Below, in pieces: positions 1-7,753 of a stretch of 64,000 nucleotides of DNA. The notes under the pieces are model-generated. The model was not told the origin of the DNA, did no database searches, and saw only the letters and a list, made by a program, of their open reading frames with translations. The DNA lies in NCBI RefSeq assembly GCF_019175365.1, contig NZ_CP059572.1, positions 7,068,001-7,132,000 of the forward strand, read 5' to 3'. The translations under genes were made by a program, and so were the position numbers. Position 1 is the stretch's first letter, and the number at the start of each line of letters is the position of its first letter. Source of the DNA: Actinomadura graeca. GTDB taxonomy: Bacteria; Actinomycetota; Actinomycetes; Streptosporangiales; Streptosporangiaceae.

Positions 1-451
1 AGAGGGTGGTCCCGGTGCCCGCGGCGTCCGGGAGGAACGCCTCGGGCGCCAGCGCGGCGGCTTCGAGGACGCGGGCGAGTTCATTCGCCCTCAAAGCGGG
101 CAAGTCGGCTGAAAGTGCACCCACTCCGGCGTCCGGGGACAGCTCCCGGCCGCGTCCCGCGCCGTGCACCAGGGCCGGGTTCAGGCCGGCGTCCGGCTCG
201 TCGGGGACCACACGGGCGCCGAGGGCGGCCAGCTCGGCGGCCGGGAGGGGATCGTCGGTGACCACTATCACATCGCCGACCCGGGGGCAGCGGAGCGCCG
301 CGGCGACGGTGTCGGCCGCCAGCGCGAGCGCGAGGTCACGCCGGTGCGGGCCCGCCGCCGCGGACATGCGGGTCTTGGCCCGCGCCAGCACCTTGACCGG
401 CACGACGAGCGACCACTGGAGATGAGGCGCGCTGGGCGCTGCTGTAGACAT
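1..451 (-). CDS. cofC: 2-phospho-L-lactate guanylyltransferase, C-terminal part beyond window edge
   Basis: Coenzyme F420 biosynthesis enzyme (CofC/FbiD family) that activates phospholactate or phosphoenolpyruvate with GTP. Translated leftwards from the ATG at 449-451, the first 150 residues are visible; the reading frame is open to the window edge, so the gene is partial. Family motifs seen: an N-terminal VVPVKVLARAKTR segment (nucleotide-binding start), VVTDDP, GLNPAL, ALSADLPAL and DAAGTGTTL. It is divergent from the acyltransferase gene starting at 537, leaving an 85-bp shared promoter region. Family assignment rests on the motif series; the C-terminus cannot be judged. Confidence 0.88.
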   Translation of the reverse strand, partial: MSTAAPSAPHLQWSLVVPVKVLARAKTRMSAAAGPHRRDLALALAADTVAAALRCPRVGDVIVVTDDPLPAAELAALGARVVPDEPDAGLNPALVHGAGRGRELSPDAGVGALSADLPALRANELARVLEAAALAPEAFLPDAAGTGTTL

Positions 452-536
452 GGCAACTCGACACTATGCGCACGCAACCGCGAGACTTGAGGACACCCCG
501 CGTTCACGTGGGGGACCGACCGAGGAGGGACGGGGC

Positions 537-1388
537 ATGGGCCACGGGTATTCGCCGGCATGGCGGAAGCTCACGATCGTCATCCTGCGCCCGCTGCTGT
601 CCGGGCTCCTGAAGCGCGACTGGCAAGGCCAGGGGAACGTGCCCGGGAAGGGCGGCCTGATCATCGCCTCGAACCACATCTCCGAGTCGGACCCGCTGGC
701 CCTCGCCCACTTCGTCTACGAGTCCGGCCGCTACCCGGTCTACCTGGCCAAGTCCACGCTGTTCGACGTCCGGTTCCTGCGGGGCGTGCTGCGCGGGACG
801 GGCCAGATCCCCGTCCACCGCGACCGCGCCGACGCCGCGCTCGCGCTTGAGGACGCCGAGAAGGCGCTGGTGGACGGCGAATGCCTGATGTTCTACCCCG
901 AGGGGAGCTGCACCCGCGACCCGGAGCTGTGGCCGATGACCGGCCAGACCGGGGTGGCGCGGATGGCGCTGCGAACCGGCGCCGCCGTCGTCCCGGTGGC
1001 GAACTGGGGCGCGCACGAGCTGCTGCCCTACAAGAAGGGCGAGCAGAAGGGGCTGGCGGGACGTCTGAAGAAGGGCTTCCACCCGTTCCCCCGCAAGACG
1101 ATGAAGGTCATCGCCGGGCCGCCCGTGGACCTGTCCCGCTACCGGGAGCGCCCGCTCGACAAGGGCACCCTGCGGGCCGCCACCGACGACATCATGGACG
1201 CCATCACCGGCCTGCTCGCCGAGCTGCGCGGCCAGCGTCCCCCGGCGGAGCGCTACGACCACCACAAGGTGCTGGAGGAGCGGCGCCGCGCGGGCGCGGC
1301 CGCCGTGCCCGGCCCGGGGCCGGACGGCGTCGCGTCACCGGACGCCGCCGTGTCCGAGGCCGCCGAAAGGAAGGCGGACGGCTCGTGA
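537..1388 (+). CDS. plsC: 1-acyl-sn-glycerol-3-phosphate acyltransferase (PlsC family)
   Basis: Membrane-associated acyltransferase that transfers an acyl chain to lysophosphatidic acid to give phosphatidic acid. 283 residues. The HX4D catalytic motif lies at residues 47-52 (NHISESD) and the substrate-binding PEGS motif at 121-124. A hydrophobic N-terminus precedes the catalytic block; the C-terminal 40 residues are Ala/Pro/Gly-rich and probably disordered. I chose ATG 537, preceded by GAGGAGGGACGGGGC, over an upstream in-frame ATG at 450 that overlaps the divergent cofC start. The stop overlaps the GTG of gpsA, so the two phospholipid-precursor genes are translationally coupled. Confidence 0.9.
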   Translation: MGHGYSPAWRKLTIVILRPLLSGLLKRDWQGQGNVPGKGGLIIASNHISESDPLALAHFVYESGRYPVYLAKSTLFDVRFLRGVLRGTGQIPVHRDRADAALALEDAEKALVDGECLMFYPEGSCTRDPELWPMTGQTGVARMALRTGAAVVPVANWGAHELLPYKKGEQKGLAGRLKKGFHPFPRKTMKVIAGPPVDLSRYRERPLDKGTLRAATDDIMDAITGLLAELRGQRPPAERYDHHKVLEERRRAGAAAVPGPGPDGVASPDAAVSEAAERKADGS

Positions 1389-2395
1389 CCTTCCGCACCG
1401 CCGTGATGGGCTCCGGATCCTGGGGCACGACGTTCGCGAAGATGCTGCACGACGCCGGCGGCGAGGCCGTGCTGTGGGGCCGCCGCGCCGAGGTCGTCGA
1501 GGCGCTCAACGAACGGCACGAGAACACCGACTACCTCCCCGGCGTCCGGCTCCCCGAGGCGCTCCGGGCGACCACCGACCCCGCCGAGGCGCTCGCGGGC
1601 GCCGACTTCGTGGCGCTGGCCGTCCCGGCGCAGACGCTCCGCGCGAACCTGTCCGGGTGGGTGGCGCACCTGCCGCCGGACGCCGTCCTCGTCAGCCTGA
1701 TGAAGGGCGTCGAGCTCGGCACCACCCGGCGGATGTCGGAGGTGATAAGGGAGGTCGCCGACGTCCCCGAGGAGCGGGTCGCGGTGTTCAGCGGGCCGAA
1801 CCTGGCACGCGAGATCGCCAACGGCGAGCCCAGCGCCGCGGTCGCCGCGTGCGCGGACGAGGACGCGGCGCGGGGCCTCCAATCCGCCACCATGACGTCC
1901 TACTTCCGGGTCTACACCTCTGCCGACGTGATCGGCTGCGAGCTGGGCGGCGCGGTGAAGAACATCGTCGCGCTGTGCGTCGGGATGTCGGTCGGGCTCG
2001 GGTTCGGCGCCAACACGCAGGCGCTGCTGATGACCCGCGGGCTCGCCGAGATCGCGCGGCTGGGCGCCGCCCTCGGCGCGGACGAGCACACCTTCGCCGG
2101 GCTCGCCGGGATGGGCGACCTCGTCGCCTCCTGCATCTCGCCGCTCGCGCGCAACCGCACCTTCGGCGAGAACCTCGGGCGCGGCATGACGCTGGAGCGG
2201 GTCATCGCCGTCACCAAGCAGACGGCCGAGGGGGTCAAGTCCTCCGAGGCGGTGCTGGAGCTGGCGCGCAAGCACAACGTGGAGATGCCGATCACCGAGG
2301 CCGTGACCGCGGTCCTCTACCACGGCATGCCGATCAGGGAGGCGGCGATCTCGCTGATCTCGCGGTCCCCGAAGCCGGAGCGCTACGGGCTGTGA
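1385..2395 (+). CDS. gpsA: NAD(P)H-dependent glycerol-3-phosphate dehydrogenase
   Basis: Reduces dihydroxyacetone phosphate to sn-glycerol-3-phosphate, the backbone used by the acyltransferase encoded just upstream. 336 residues, normal for the family. The Rossmann motif GSGSWGTTFA is at residues 9-18; KGVE, the FSGPNLAREIA segment and GAVKNIVAL with the catalytic lysine near residue 191 follow; the C-terminal domain has GLAGMGDLVASC and ARNRTFG. The GTG start overlaps the end of plsC by four bases (GTGA), so no separate promoter is expected. The 77 bp to ddl contain no strong signal. Confidence 0.96.
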   Translation: MTFRTAVMGSGSWGTTFAKMLHDAGGEAVLWGRRAEVVEALNERHENTDYLPGVRLPEALRATTDPAEALAGADFVALAVPAQTLRANLSGWVAHLPPDAVLVSLMKGVELGTTRRMSEVIREVADVPEERVAVFSGPNLAREIANGEPSAAVAACADEDAARGLQSATMTSYFRVYTSADVIGCELGGAVKNIVALCVGMSVGLGFGANTQALLMTRGLAEIARLGAALGADEHTFAGLAGMGDLVASCISPLARNRTFGENLGRGMTLERVIAVTKQTAEGVKSSEAVLELARKHNVEMPITEAVTAVLYHGMPIREAAISLISRSPKPERYGL

Positions 2396-2472
2396 CGCGC
2401 CCGCGCCGCGGCCGCATCCGCCACCGGCCCGCTCATGGCCGACCCGGGTGATCACCGGTAGGGTCGGGCATC

Positions 2473-3597
2473 ATGTCCCAGGACTCTCGTAAGATCCGCG
2501 TGGCGGTGGTGTTCGGCGGGCGCAGCTCGGAGCACGCGATCTCCTGCGTCACCGCCGGCGCGGTGATGGCCGCCATCGACCGGGACCGCTACGAGGTGGT
2601 GCCGATCGGCATCGCCCGCGACGGCCGCTGGGTGCTCGCCCCCGCCGGCCTGCGCCTCACCATCGAGGACGGCCGGCTCCCCGAGGTCACCGGCGAGGGC
2701 GGCGCGCTCGCCCTGCCGTTCGACCCCGGCAGCCGCGGCCTGCTCGTCGTGGAGCCCGGCCGGGTGCCGGACACGCTCGGCGAGGTCGACGTCGTCCTGC
2801 CGCTGCTGCACGGCCCCTTCGGCGAGGACGGCACCATCCAGGGCATGCTCGAGATGGCGGGCGTCCGCTACGTCGGCGCCGGGGTGCTCGCCAGCGCGGT
2901 CGGGATGGACAAGGGCTTCATGAAGCTCGTCTGGCAGGCGAGCGGGCTGCCGGTCGGCCCGTACGCGCTGATCGGCGACCGCGAGTGGCGCCGCGAGCGC
3001 AAACGCAAGATCGACGAGGTCAAGGAGCTGGGCCTGGCGGACGGCCGGCCGGTGTTCGTCAAGCCCGCCCGCGCCGGGTCGAGCATGGGCATCACCCGCG
3101 TCACCGCCGAGGACGCCCTGGAGGCCGCGGTCGAGACGGCCCGCGAGCACGACCCCAAGGTGATCGTCGAGGCGGCGATCGAGGGACGCGAGATCGAGTG
3201 CGGCGTCCTGCAGGGCCTCGACGACGGCCCGGCCGAGGCGAGCCTGCCCGCCGAGGTGCTGATGGCGGGCGGCCACGACTTCTACGACTTCGAGACCAAG
3301 TACCTCGACGGCGCCACCACCATGGCGATCCCGCCGGACCTGGCCGCCGCGGAGGTCGAGGAGGTGCGGCGCCTGGCCGTGCTGGCGTTCGAGGCCCTCG
3401 ACTGCGAGGGTCTCGCCCGGGTCGACTTCTTCCACACCCCCGACGGCGGCTGGATCCTCAACGAGATCAACACGATGCCCGGCTTCACCCCGGCGTCGGC
3501 GTTCCCGAAGATGTGGGCCGCGACCGGGCTGGACTACCCGGCGCTGGTCGACCGCCTCATCCAGACGGCCGCCGGCCGCTCCACCGGCCTGCGCTGA
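2473..3597 (+). CDS. ddl: D-alanine--D-alanine ligase
   Basis: ATP-grasp enzyme that makes the D-Ala-D-Ala dipeptide for peptidoglycan. 374 residues. Visible motifs: VVFGGRSSEHAISC near the N-terminus, LHGPFGEDGTIQGMLE, FVKPARAGSSMGITRV (ATP-binding loop), and NEINTMPGFTPASAFPKMW at the C-terminal metal site. Sits downstream of gpsA as in other actinomycetes. The ATG is 77 bp after the gpsA stop and may have its own promoter. The downstream neighbour, a lipoprotein gene on the other strand, converges with it. Confidence 0.96.
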   Translation: MSQDSRKIRVAVVFGGRSSEHAISCVTAGAVMAAIDRDRYEVVPIGIARDGRWVLAPAGLRLTIEDGRLPEVTGEGGALALPFDPGSRGLLVVEPGRVPDTLGEVDVVLPLLHGPFGEDGTIQGMLEMAGVRYVGAGVLASAVGMDKGFMKLVWQASGLPVGPYALIGDREWRRERKRKIDEVKELGLADGRPVFVKPARAGSSMGITRVTAEDALEAAVETAREHDPKVIVEAAIEGREIECGVLQGLDDGPAEASLPAEVLMAGGHDFYDFETKYLDGATTMAIPPDLAAAEVEEVRRLAVLAFEALDCEGLARVDFFHTPDGGWILNEINTMPGFTPASAFPKMWAATGLDYPALVDRLIQTAAGRSTGLR

Positions 3598-3664
3598 GCG
3601 CACCCGCGCCGGGCGGCTTCCGCGCGCCGGGCCGCTCCTGCGCGCGCCGGTCCCGCGCCCGCGC

Positions 3665-5635
3665 TCAGCCCGCGGTGAAGGGGAGCCAGGCGCGGTCGGC
3701 CAGCGTCGCCGCGTCGGTGGCGCGCGCCCCGTCCTCGGAGAACGTCCACAGCGTGCCGCCGACCATGAGGGAACGGCGGATCGAGTTGCCGTAGTCGCGG
3801 CCGGGGTGCCGGACCGTCCCGCTCTTGGTGATGCCGGTGCCGGTGACCTTCAGCGCGAGGGCCTCGTTCATCCCGCCGCCGTTCCCGGACACCGGGACGA
3901 CCGTCAGCCCGGTCGAGGGCCAGTACATGAACGCGTGCGGCTCGAACTCCGACTCCGACGAGGCGCCCGGCAGCCGGTAGACGCCGACCCGCCGGGGCTC
4001 GCCGCCGACGTCGAACAGCGACGCCTGCAGGCCCTTGGTCCTGCCGGAGCCGTCGGCGTCCTGCCCGATGCCGAGGATCTTGCCGTCCGCCATCGGATGC
4101 AGGTACGCGGAGTAGCCGTTGATCTTCAGCTCGCCGGTCACGCGGGGCCGCCGCGGGTCCTTCAGGTCGAGCACGTAGAGCGGGTCGACCTGCCGGAACG
4201 TCACGACGTAGGCCGTCGCGCCGATGTAGCGGACCGAGTAGATGCGCTCGCCCTTGCCGAGCCCTCCGGCCCGTCCGGTCTCTTCGAGCCGAGGGCCGTT
4301 CTGGGCGAGGACGTACAGCGTGCTCGTGGACGGCGGCGCCGACGTGCCCGGCCGCGGCATGCCCGGCTGGGGGGCGTCCGTCGTCGCGACGCGCAGGTGG
4401 CCGCCGAACTCCGACAGCGCGTACTGGTTCAGCAGGGTGCCCGTCACCGACCCGGACGCCACGTAGCGCGGCCGCCCGGCGCCGCGGACATCGAACTTGT
4501 GGATGTCGGTGCGCTGCGCGGCGGGCGCGGGGTCCTTGCGGGGCGTCTCCCGGGTCGGCGGCCGCGGAGGGGCGCCCGTGATGTACAGGCTCGACCCGTT
4601 CCCGTAGACGGTGTCCCCGTCGGCGGCGACGCCGACCGGCGACGGGTCGGCGAGCCCCCGCCCGAGGTCGAGTGTCAGGACGGTCAGCATGGTCGTCCCG
4701 GTGTACGAGGCGGAGCGGCTGACCTGGTCGCACGGCGTGCGGAAGGTCTTCGCGGCCTTTCCCTCCCCGACCGTGAACCCGGGCAGCCACGCGTCGAGCG
4801 GGGCCTTGCGCACGATCTGCCGGTTGCGTTCCGTGGCCTCCCGCTCCGACGCGGGGTCGCCGGGCGTCCGGGGCGGCGTGGGGAACGCGACGCGCGGAGA
4901 GGAGCGGACCACGACCCGCACGGTCGCGCCGGTCTGCCGCGCGTCGATGTAGGAGCCGTCGGACGTCATCGTGCCGACCACCTTCGGGGCGCCGGAGAGG
5001 TCGACCAGCGTCATCCGCGTCTGCGGGCGCGCGGGGCCCGGGGGGAGCGGTGAGGCGGCTCCGGCGGTCCGCGGCGACGGCCGGTCCTCCAGGATCATCG
5101 GTGCCTGCGGCGTCACGACCAGGGCGCGGTCGCCGCTCAGCAGCAGCCGCGCGTTCCCGCCCCCGAACGGGTAGGCGTCGCGTTCGCCCAGGCTCAGCGT
5201 GTGCACGACCTTGCGGGACGCGGCGTCGATGACCTGGAGCCTGCCGCGGGCGAGCGCGACGATCCGGCGGCCGTCGGTCTTGACGATGTCGGGCTCGTCG
5301 GCGGCGGCCTCGTGGCTGTTGGTGGTGGAGTGCCCGGGCGCGGCCGCGGACCGCCCGTCCGCGGGGGCGGGGACGGCGCCCTTGTTCAGCGCGGTCCCGC
5401 CGTCCTCCGCGGCGGCCAGCGGCACCTGGAGTCCCTCCAGGCCGTACGGCCCGACCCGCTCGGCGGCCGCGCCGCGCAGCCCGTCGAGGAGGGCGTCGCA
5501 GCCGTCGTAGGCCACCAGGCGCATCGGCGGCGCCTCGGCCGGGCGTTCGGCGGAGGATCCGGCGGATCCCGAGCATCCGGCGAGCAGCAGCATGGCCGCG
5601 GCCGGTGCCAGGGGAGCGTAGGTGCGGGCTCGCAT
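3665..5635 (-). CDS. Secreted beta-propeller lipoprotein
   Basis: Predicted exported lipoprotein of 656 residues belonging to the secreted beta-propeller family (Pfam Beta_propel type). The N-terminus MRARTYAPLAPAAAMLLLAGC is a lipoprotein signal peptide whose lipobox LLAGC places the acylated Cys at residue 21. The family hallmark DEPDIVKTDGRRIVALARG follows, then repeated propeller blades with VDLSGAPKVVG and LYVLDLKDPRRPRVTGELK type motifs. Starting from this ATG (5633-5635) makes the signal peptide begin exactly at the methionine. Function is unknown; proteins of this type sit on the outer face of the membrane. It is interposed between ddl and the kinase and is divergent from the kinase. 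Confidence 0.85.
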   Translation of the reverse strand: MRARTYAPLAPAAAMLLLAGCSGSAGSSAERPAEAPPMRLVAYDGCDALLDGLRGAAAERVGPYGLEGLQVPLAAAEDGGTALNKGAVPAPADGRSAAAPGHSTTNSHEAAADEPDIVKTDGRRIVALARGRLQVIDAASRKVVHTLSLGERDAYPFGGGNARLLLSGDRALVVTPQAPMILEDRPSPRTAGAASPLPPGPARPQTRMTLVDLSGAPKVVGTMTSDGSYIDARQTGATVRVVVRSSPRVAFPTPPRTPGDPASEREATERNRQIVRKAPLDAWLPGFTVGEGKAAKTFRTPCDQVSRSASYTGTTMLTVLTLDLGRGLADPSPVGVAADGDTVYGNGSSLYITGAPPRPPTRETPRKDPAPAAQRTDIHKFDVRGAGRPRYVASGSVTGTLLNQYALSEFGGHLRVATTDAPQPGMPRPGTSAPPSTSTLYVLAQNGPRLEETGRAGGLGKGERIYSVRYIGATAYVVTFRQVDPLYVLDLKDPRRPRVTGELKINGYSAYLHPMADGKILGIGQDADGSGRTKGLQASLFDVGGEPRRVGVYRLPGASSESEFEPHAFMYWPSTGLTVVPVSGNGGGMNEALALKVTGTGITKSGTVRHPGRDYGNSIRRSLMVGGTLWTFSEDGARATDAATLADRAWLPFTAG

Positions 5636-5785
5636 TGACCTTGGACGCCCGTTCTGCGTCTCCGGTTCCCGCCGGGGATCCGGCGGGCGGATCACGCTCG
5701 ACTTGTGACCCGCCGCGGGCCATGACGGCCGTCGGATATGCCAACCTTGAGGGGTTTGGTCCCTATCCCCCGAGGAGCGCGCGCG

Positions 5786-7255
5786 TTGCCGACCGAACTG
5801 CCGGGCCGCATCGGCCCCTACCGGGTGGTGGACCGGCTCGGCGAGGGCGGGATGGGCACCGTGTACGCCGGGCTGGACTCCTCGGGCCGCAAGGTCGCCA
5901 TCAAGGTGATCAGGCGGGAGTACGCCGCGGACCGCCAGTACCGGGCGCGTTTCGAGGCCGAGGTCGCCGCGGCGCAGCGCGTCCGCCCGTTCTGCACCGC
6001 GCCCGTCCTGGACGCCGATCCCGGCGCCGAGCCGCCCTACCTCGTGACCGAGTTCGTCAACGGCCCGAGCCTGGACGACGCGGTGGTCAAGGACGGGGCG
6101 CTGCGGGGCGCCGACCTGGAGGCCGTCGCGGTCGGGATCGCCACCGCGCTGACCGCCATCCACGACGCGGGCGTCGTGCACCGCGACCTCAAGCCGTCCA
6201 ACGTGCTGCTGTCCACGTTCGGCCCGCGCGTGATCGACTTCGGTATCGCCCGCTCGGTGGACGGGACGCGGCTGACCGCGACCGGCGGCATCGTCGGCAC
6301 CCCCGCGTTCATGGCCCCCGAGCAGCTGCACGGCCTCGGCGCCACCCCGGCCTCGGACGTGTTCGCCTGGGGCGCGACGGTGGCGTTCGCCGCCCGCGGC
6401 GGGCCGTGCTTCGGCGGCGACTCGATCCCGGCGATCATCCACCAGATCGTCAGCGGCGAACCCGATCTCGGCGGCCTGGGCGGCACGCTGCTGGAGGCCG
6501 TGCGCGGCGCCCTCGCCAAGGACCCCGCGTCCCGCCCGACGGCGCAGGCGCTCCTGGACCGGCTCATCTCCAGCGGCGCCCCGCGCCAGGAGCCCCGCCC
6601 GGCCCCGCAGGAGCCCCGCCCGCAGTCTCAGGAGCCCCGCCCGGCGACCTCGGTGCCCGGCCCGCGGCCCGGCTCGCGGACCCCGCCGCCTCAGTCCGGC
6701 CCGGCGACCCCGCCGCCCCGGTCCGGCCCGCCGACCATGGCGCCACCGGCGCCCGCACTGGCCGACGGCGAGGCCGAGGCCCTCGTCGAGCGCCAGTACC
6801 GGCAGGCCGCGCAGGCGGGCGATCCGGCCGCGATGCGCAACCTGGCCGTGCTGCTCGGGCAGCAGGGACGCACCGCGGAGGCCGAGACGTGGAACCAGTA
6901 CGCCAACGCGGTCGCGGCCCGCGCGTCCGCGTACCCGCAGTCCGCGGGCTACGACGCCTACACCGCCACACGGCCCGCACACGCCTCCCACGGCCACGCG
7001 AACCCGCACGTCAAGCCGCCCTACAACCACGCCGCGATCTACGCGCTGTCGTTCGGGCTGGTCGGGCTGATCACCTGCGGCCTGCCGTCCATCCCCGCGA
7101 TCGTCGCCGGGCACATCGCCTGGGTGAAGATGCGGCGCACCGGCGAGCGCGGCGCGGGCATGGCGGTCACCGGGATCGCGCTCGGCTGGATCATGGTCGC
7201 GTTCTGGGCGCTCGTCGCCTTCGGCATGTCCCTGCCGGACGAGCCCACCCCCTGA
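5786..7255 (+). CDS. Membrane Ser/Thr protein kinase with Sel1-type segment and C-terminal DUF4190-like membrane domain
   Basis: Hanks-type kinase. The kinase domain begins with IGPYRVVDRLGEGGMGTVYAG (glycine loop), VAIKVI (ATP lysine), VVHRDLKPSNVLL (catalytic loop near residue 131) and DFGIAR (near 151). A Pro/Arg-rich linker with repeated QEPRP units follows, then a Sel1-like helix pair (AAQAGDPAAMRNLAVLLGQQ) and two membrane helices around ITCGLPSIPAIVAGHIAW and GIALGWIMVAFWALVAF, resembling DUF4190. The kinase therefore probably faces the cytoplasm. TTG 5786 is preferred because CGAGGAG lies just upstream and homologous kinases begin LPTELPGRIGPY; an in-frame ATG at 5738 is the alternative. 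No PASTA repeats are present. Confidence 0.88.
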   Translation: MPTELPGRIGPYRVVDRLGEGGMGTVYAGLDSSGRKVAIKVIRREYAADRQYRARFEAEVAAAQRVRPFCTAPVLDADPGAEPPYLVTEFVNGPSLDDAVVKDGALRGADLEAVAVGIATALTAIHDAGVVHRDLKPSNVLLSTFGPRVIDFGIARSVDGTRLTATGGIVGTPAFMAPEQLHGLGATPASDVFAWGATVAFAARGGPCFGGDSIPAIIHQIVSGEPDLGGLGGTLLEAVRGALAKDPASRPTAQALLDRLISSGAPRQEPRPAPQEPRPQSQEPRPATSVPGPRPGSRTPPPQSGPATPPPRSGPPTMAPPAPALADGEAEALVERQYRQAAQAGDPAAMRNLAVLLGQQGRTAEAETWNQYANAVAARASAYPQSAGYDAYTATRPAHASHGHANPHVKPPYNHAAIYALSFGLVGLITCGLPSIPAIVAGHIAWVKMRRTGERGAGMAVTGIALGWIMVAFWALVAFGMSLPDEPTP

Positions 7256-7356
7256 CCCGGGGAAAACCCGTTGCGGCCGCCCCGGCCGCGCTGGCACCGT
7301 GGACGACGCCGGCCCGTCCGAACGGGCGTCACGAGACTTTGAGAGGAGGACCGGCC
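7256..7356. other. Leader between kinase gene and small ORF with two short hairpins
   Basis: The 101 bp hold two perfect inverted repeats: GCGGCC/GGCCGC around a CCCC-type loop near 7273-7289, and GCCCGT-CCGA-ACGGGC at 7312-7327. The second is about 10 bases before the ribosome binding site of the small ORF at 7357. No clear promoter hexamers are seen. The hairpins could end the kinase transcript or fold in the leader of the small ORF. Confidence 0.45.
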
Positions 7357-7431
7357 ATGGCCCTGGAGCAGCTCCGCCACCGACTGCCCTCGGCGTCGCC
7401 CGCCCGACCCGGCCGGTATCCCCTCTCCTAG
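7357..7431 (+). CDS. Small ORF (24 residues) with strong ribosome binding site, upstream of the tRNA cluster
   Basis: ATG at 7357 is preceded by GAGAGGAGGACCGGCC, one of the best Shine-Dalgarno matches in the window, at good spacing. The peptide starts MALEQLRHRLPSAS and ends GRYPLS before TAG. It has four leucine codons, all CTG or CTC, and one TAT tyrosine codon. It is not recognised as any family and is too short for signal or domain analysis. It lies 48 bp before the first unusual tRNA gene. It may be a leader peptide or a real small protein; a chance ORF cannot be excluded, but the ribosome binding site argues for translation. Confidence 0.45.
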   Translation: MALEQLRHRLPSASPARPGRYPLS

Positions 7432-7479
7432 AGGCCCCCGCCGGAGCCGCCGCGAGTGACGCCGCCTCGCGAACGTCAT

Positions 7480-7553
7480 GCGGCTCTACCCCAACCGGCA
7501 GAGGGGCCACTTTCAGGAAGTGGATGTTCCGGGTTCGAGTCCCGGGGGCCGCA
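7480..7553 (+). tRNA. Unusual class I tRNA with anticodon CAG (Leu codon CUG)
   Basis: Folds as a cloverleaf: acceptor GCGGCTC with GGGCCGC plus discriminator A; U8 and A9 present; D-stem CCC/GGG with GG in the loop; anticodon stem CCACT/AGTGG, loop TTCAGGA giving CAG at 7514-7516; five-base variable loop ATGTT; T-arm CCGGG-TTCGAGT-CCCGG. Bacterial leucine tRNAs are class II with a long variable arm, so a short-armed tRNA with a leucine anticodon is abnormal. The D-loop (CAACCGGCAGA) is closer to tRNA-Trp style. CCA is not encoded. It could be a low-use leucine tRNA, a mis-identity tRNA, or a tRNA used outside normal translation. Confidence 0.65.
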
Positions 7554-7558
7554 CGCAT

Positions 7559-7631
7559 GCCCCTGTAGTCCAACGGCAGAGACGGCAGCATGAGGTGCTG
7601 TGCGATGCGGGTTCGAATCCTGCCAGGGGTA
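7559..7631 (+). tRNA. Unusual class I tRNA with anticodon GAG (Leu codons CUC/CUU)
   Basis: Acceptor GCCCCTG pairs with CAGGGGT (first pair is G-U), discriminator A; T8 and A9; D-stem GTC/GAC with loop CAACGGCAGA; anticodon stem GCAGC/GCTGT, loop ATGAGGT with GAG at 7592-7594; variable loop GCGAT of only five bases; T-arm GCGGG-TTCGAAT-CCTGC. Again a leucine anticodon in a class I body, with the same D-arm style as the preceding gene, which suggests a shared origin. The gap to the first tRNA is five bases, so they are cotranscribed. The weak G1-U72 pair is unusual for an elongator tRNA. CCA is not encoded. Confidence 0.65.
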
Positions 7632-7657
7632 CCGGCGGGCCCACGCGGGCCCGGCAG

Positions 7658-7739
7658 GGGGCGGCGCCGACGCTGGAGAGTCGGGCCTGGCTGTAACCCA
7701 GGTGCTTCGGCTGAGTGGGTTCGAATCCCACCCGCCCCA
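7658..7739 (+). tRNA. Divergent class II-like tRNA with anticodon GTA (Tyr)
   Basis: Acceptor GGGGCGG/CCGCCCC, discriminator A; anticodon stem CCTGG/CCAGG with loop CTGTAAC, anticodon GTA at 7693-7695; 12-base variable region TGCTTCGGCTGA containing a UUCG mini-hairpin; T-arm GTGGG-TTCGAAT-CCCAC. The D-arm is aberrant: an extended five-base stem CCGAC/GTCGG with an eight-base loop, and position 8 is C instead of the near-universal U. Class II architecture fits bacterial tRNA-Tyr, but the core is degenerate. Third member of the cluster, 26 bp after the second. Functionality is uncertain. Confidence 0.6.
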
Positions 7740-7753
7740 CATCGGCCCCCGGG

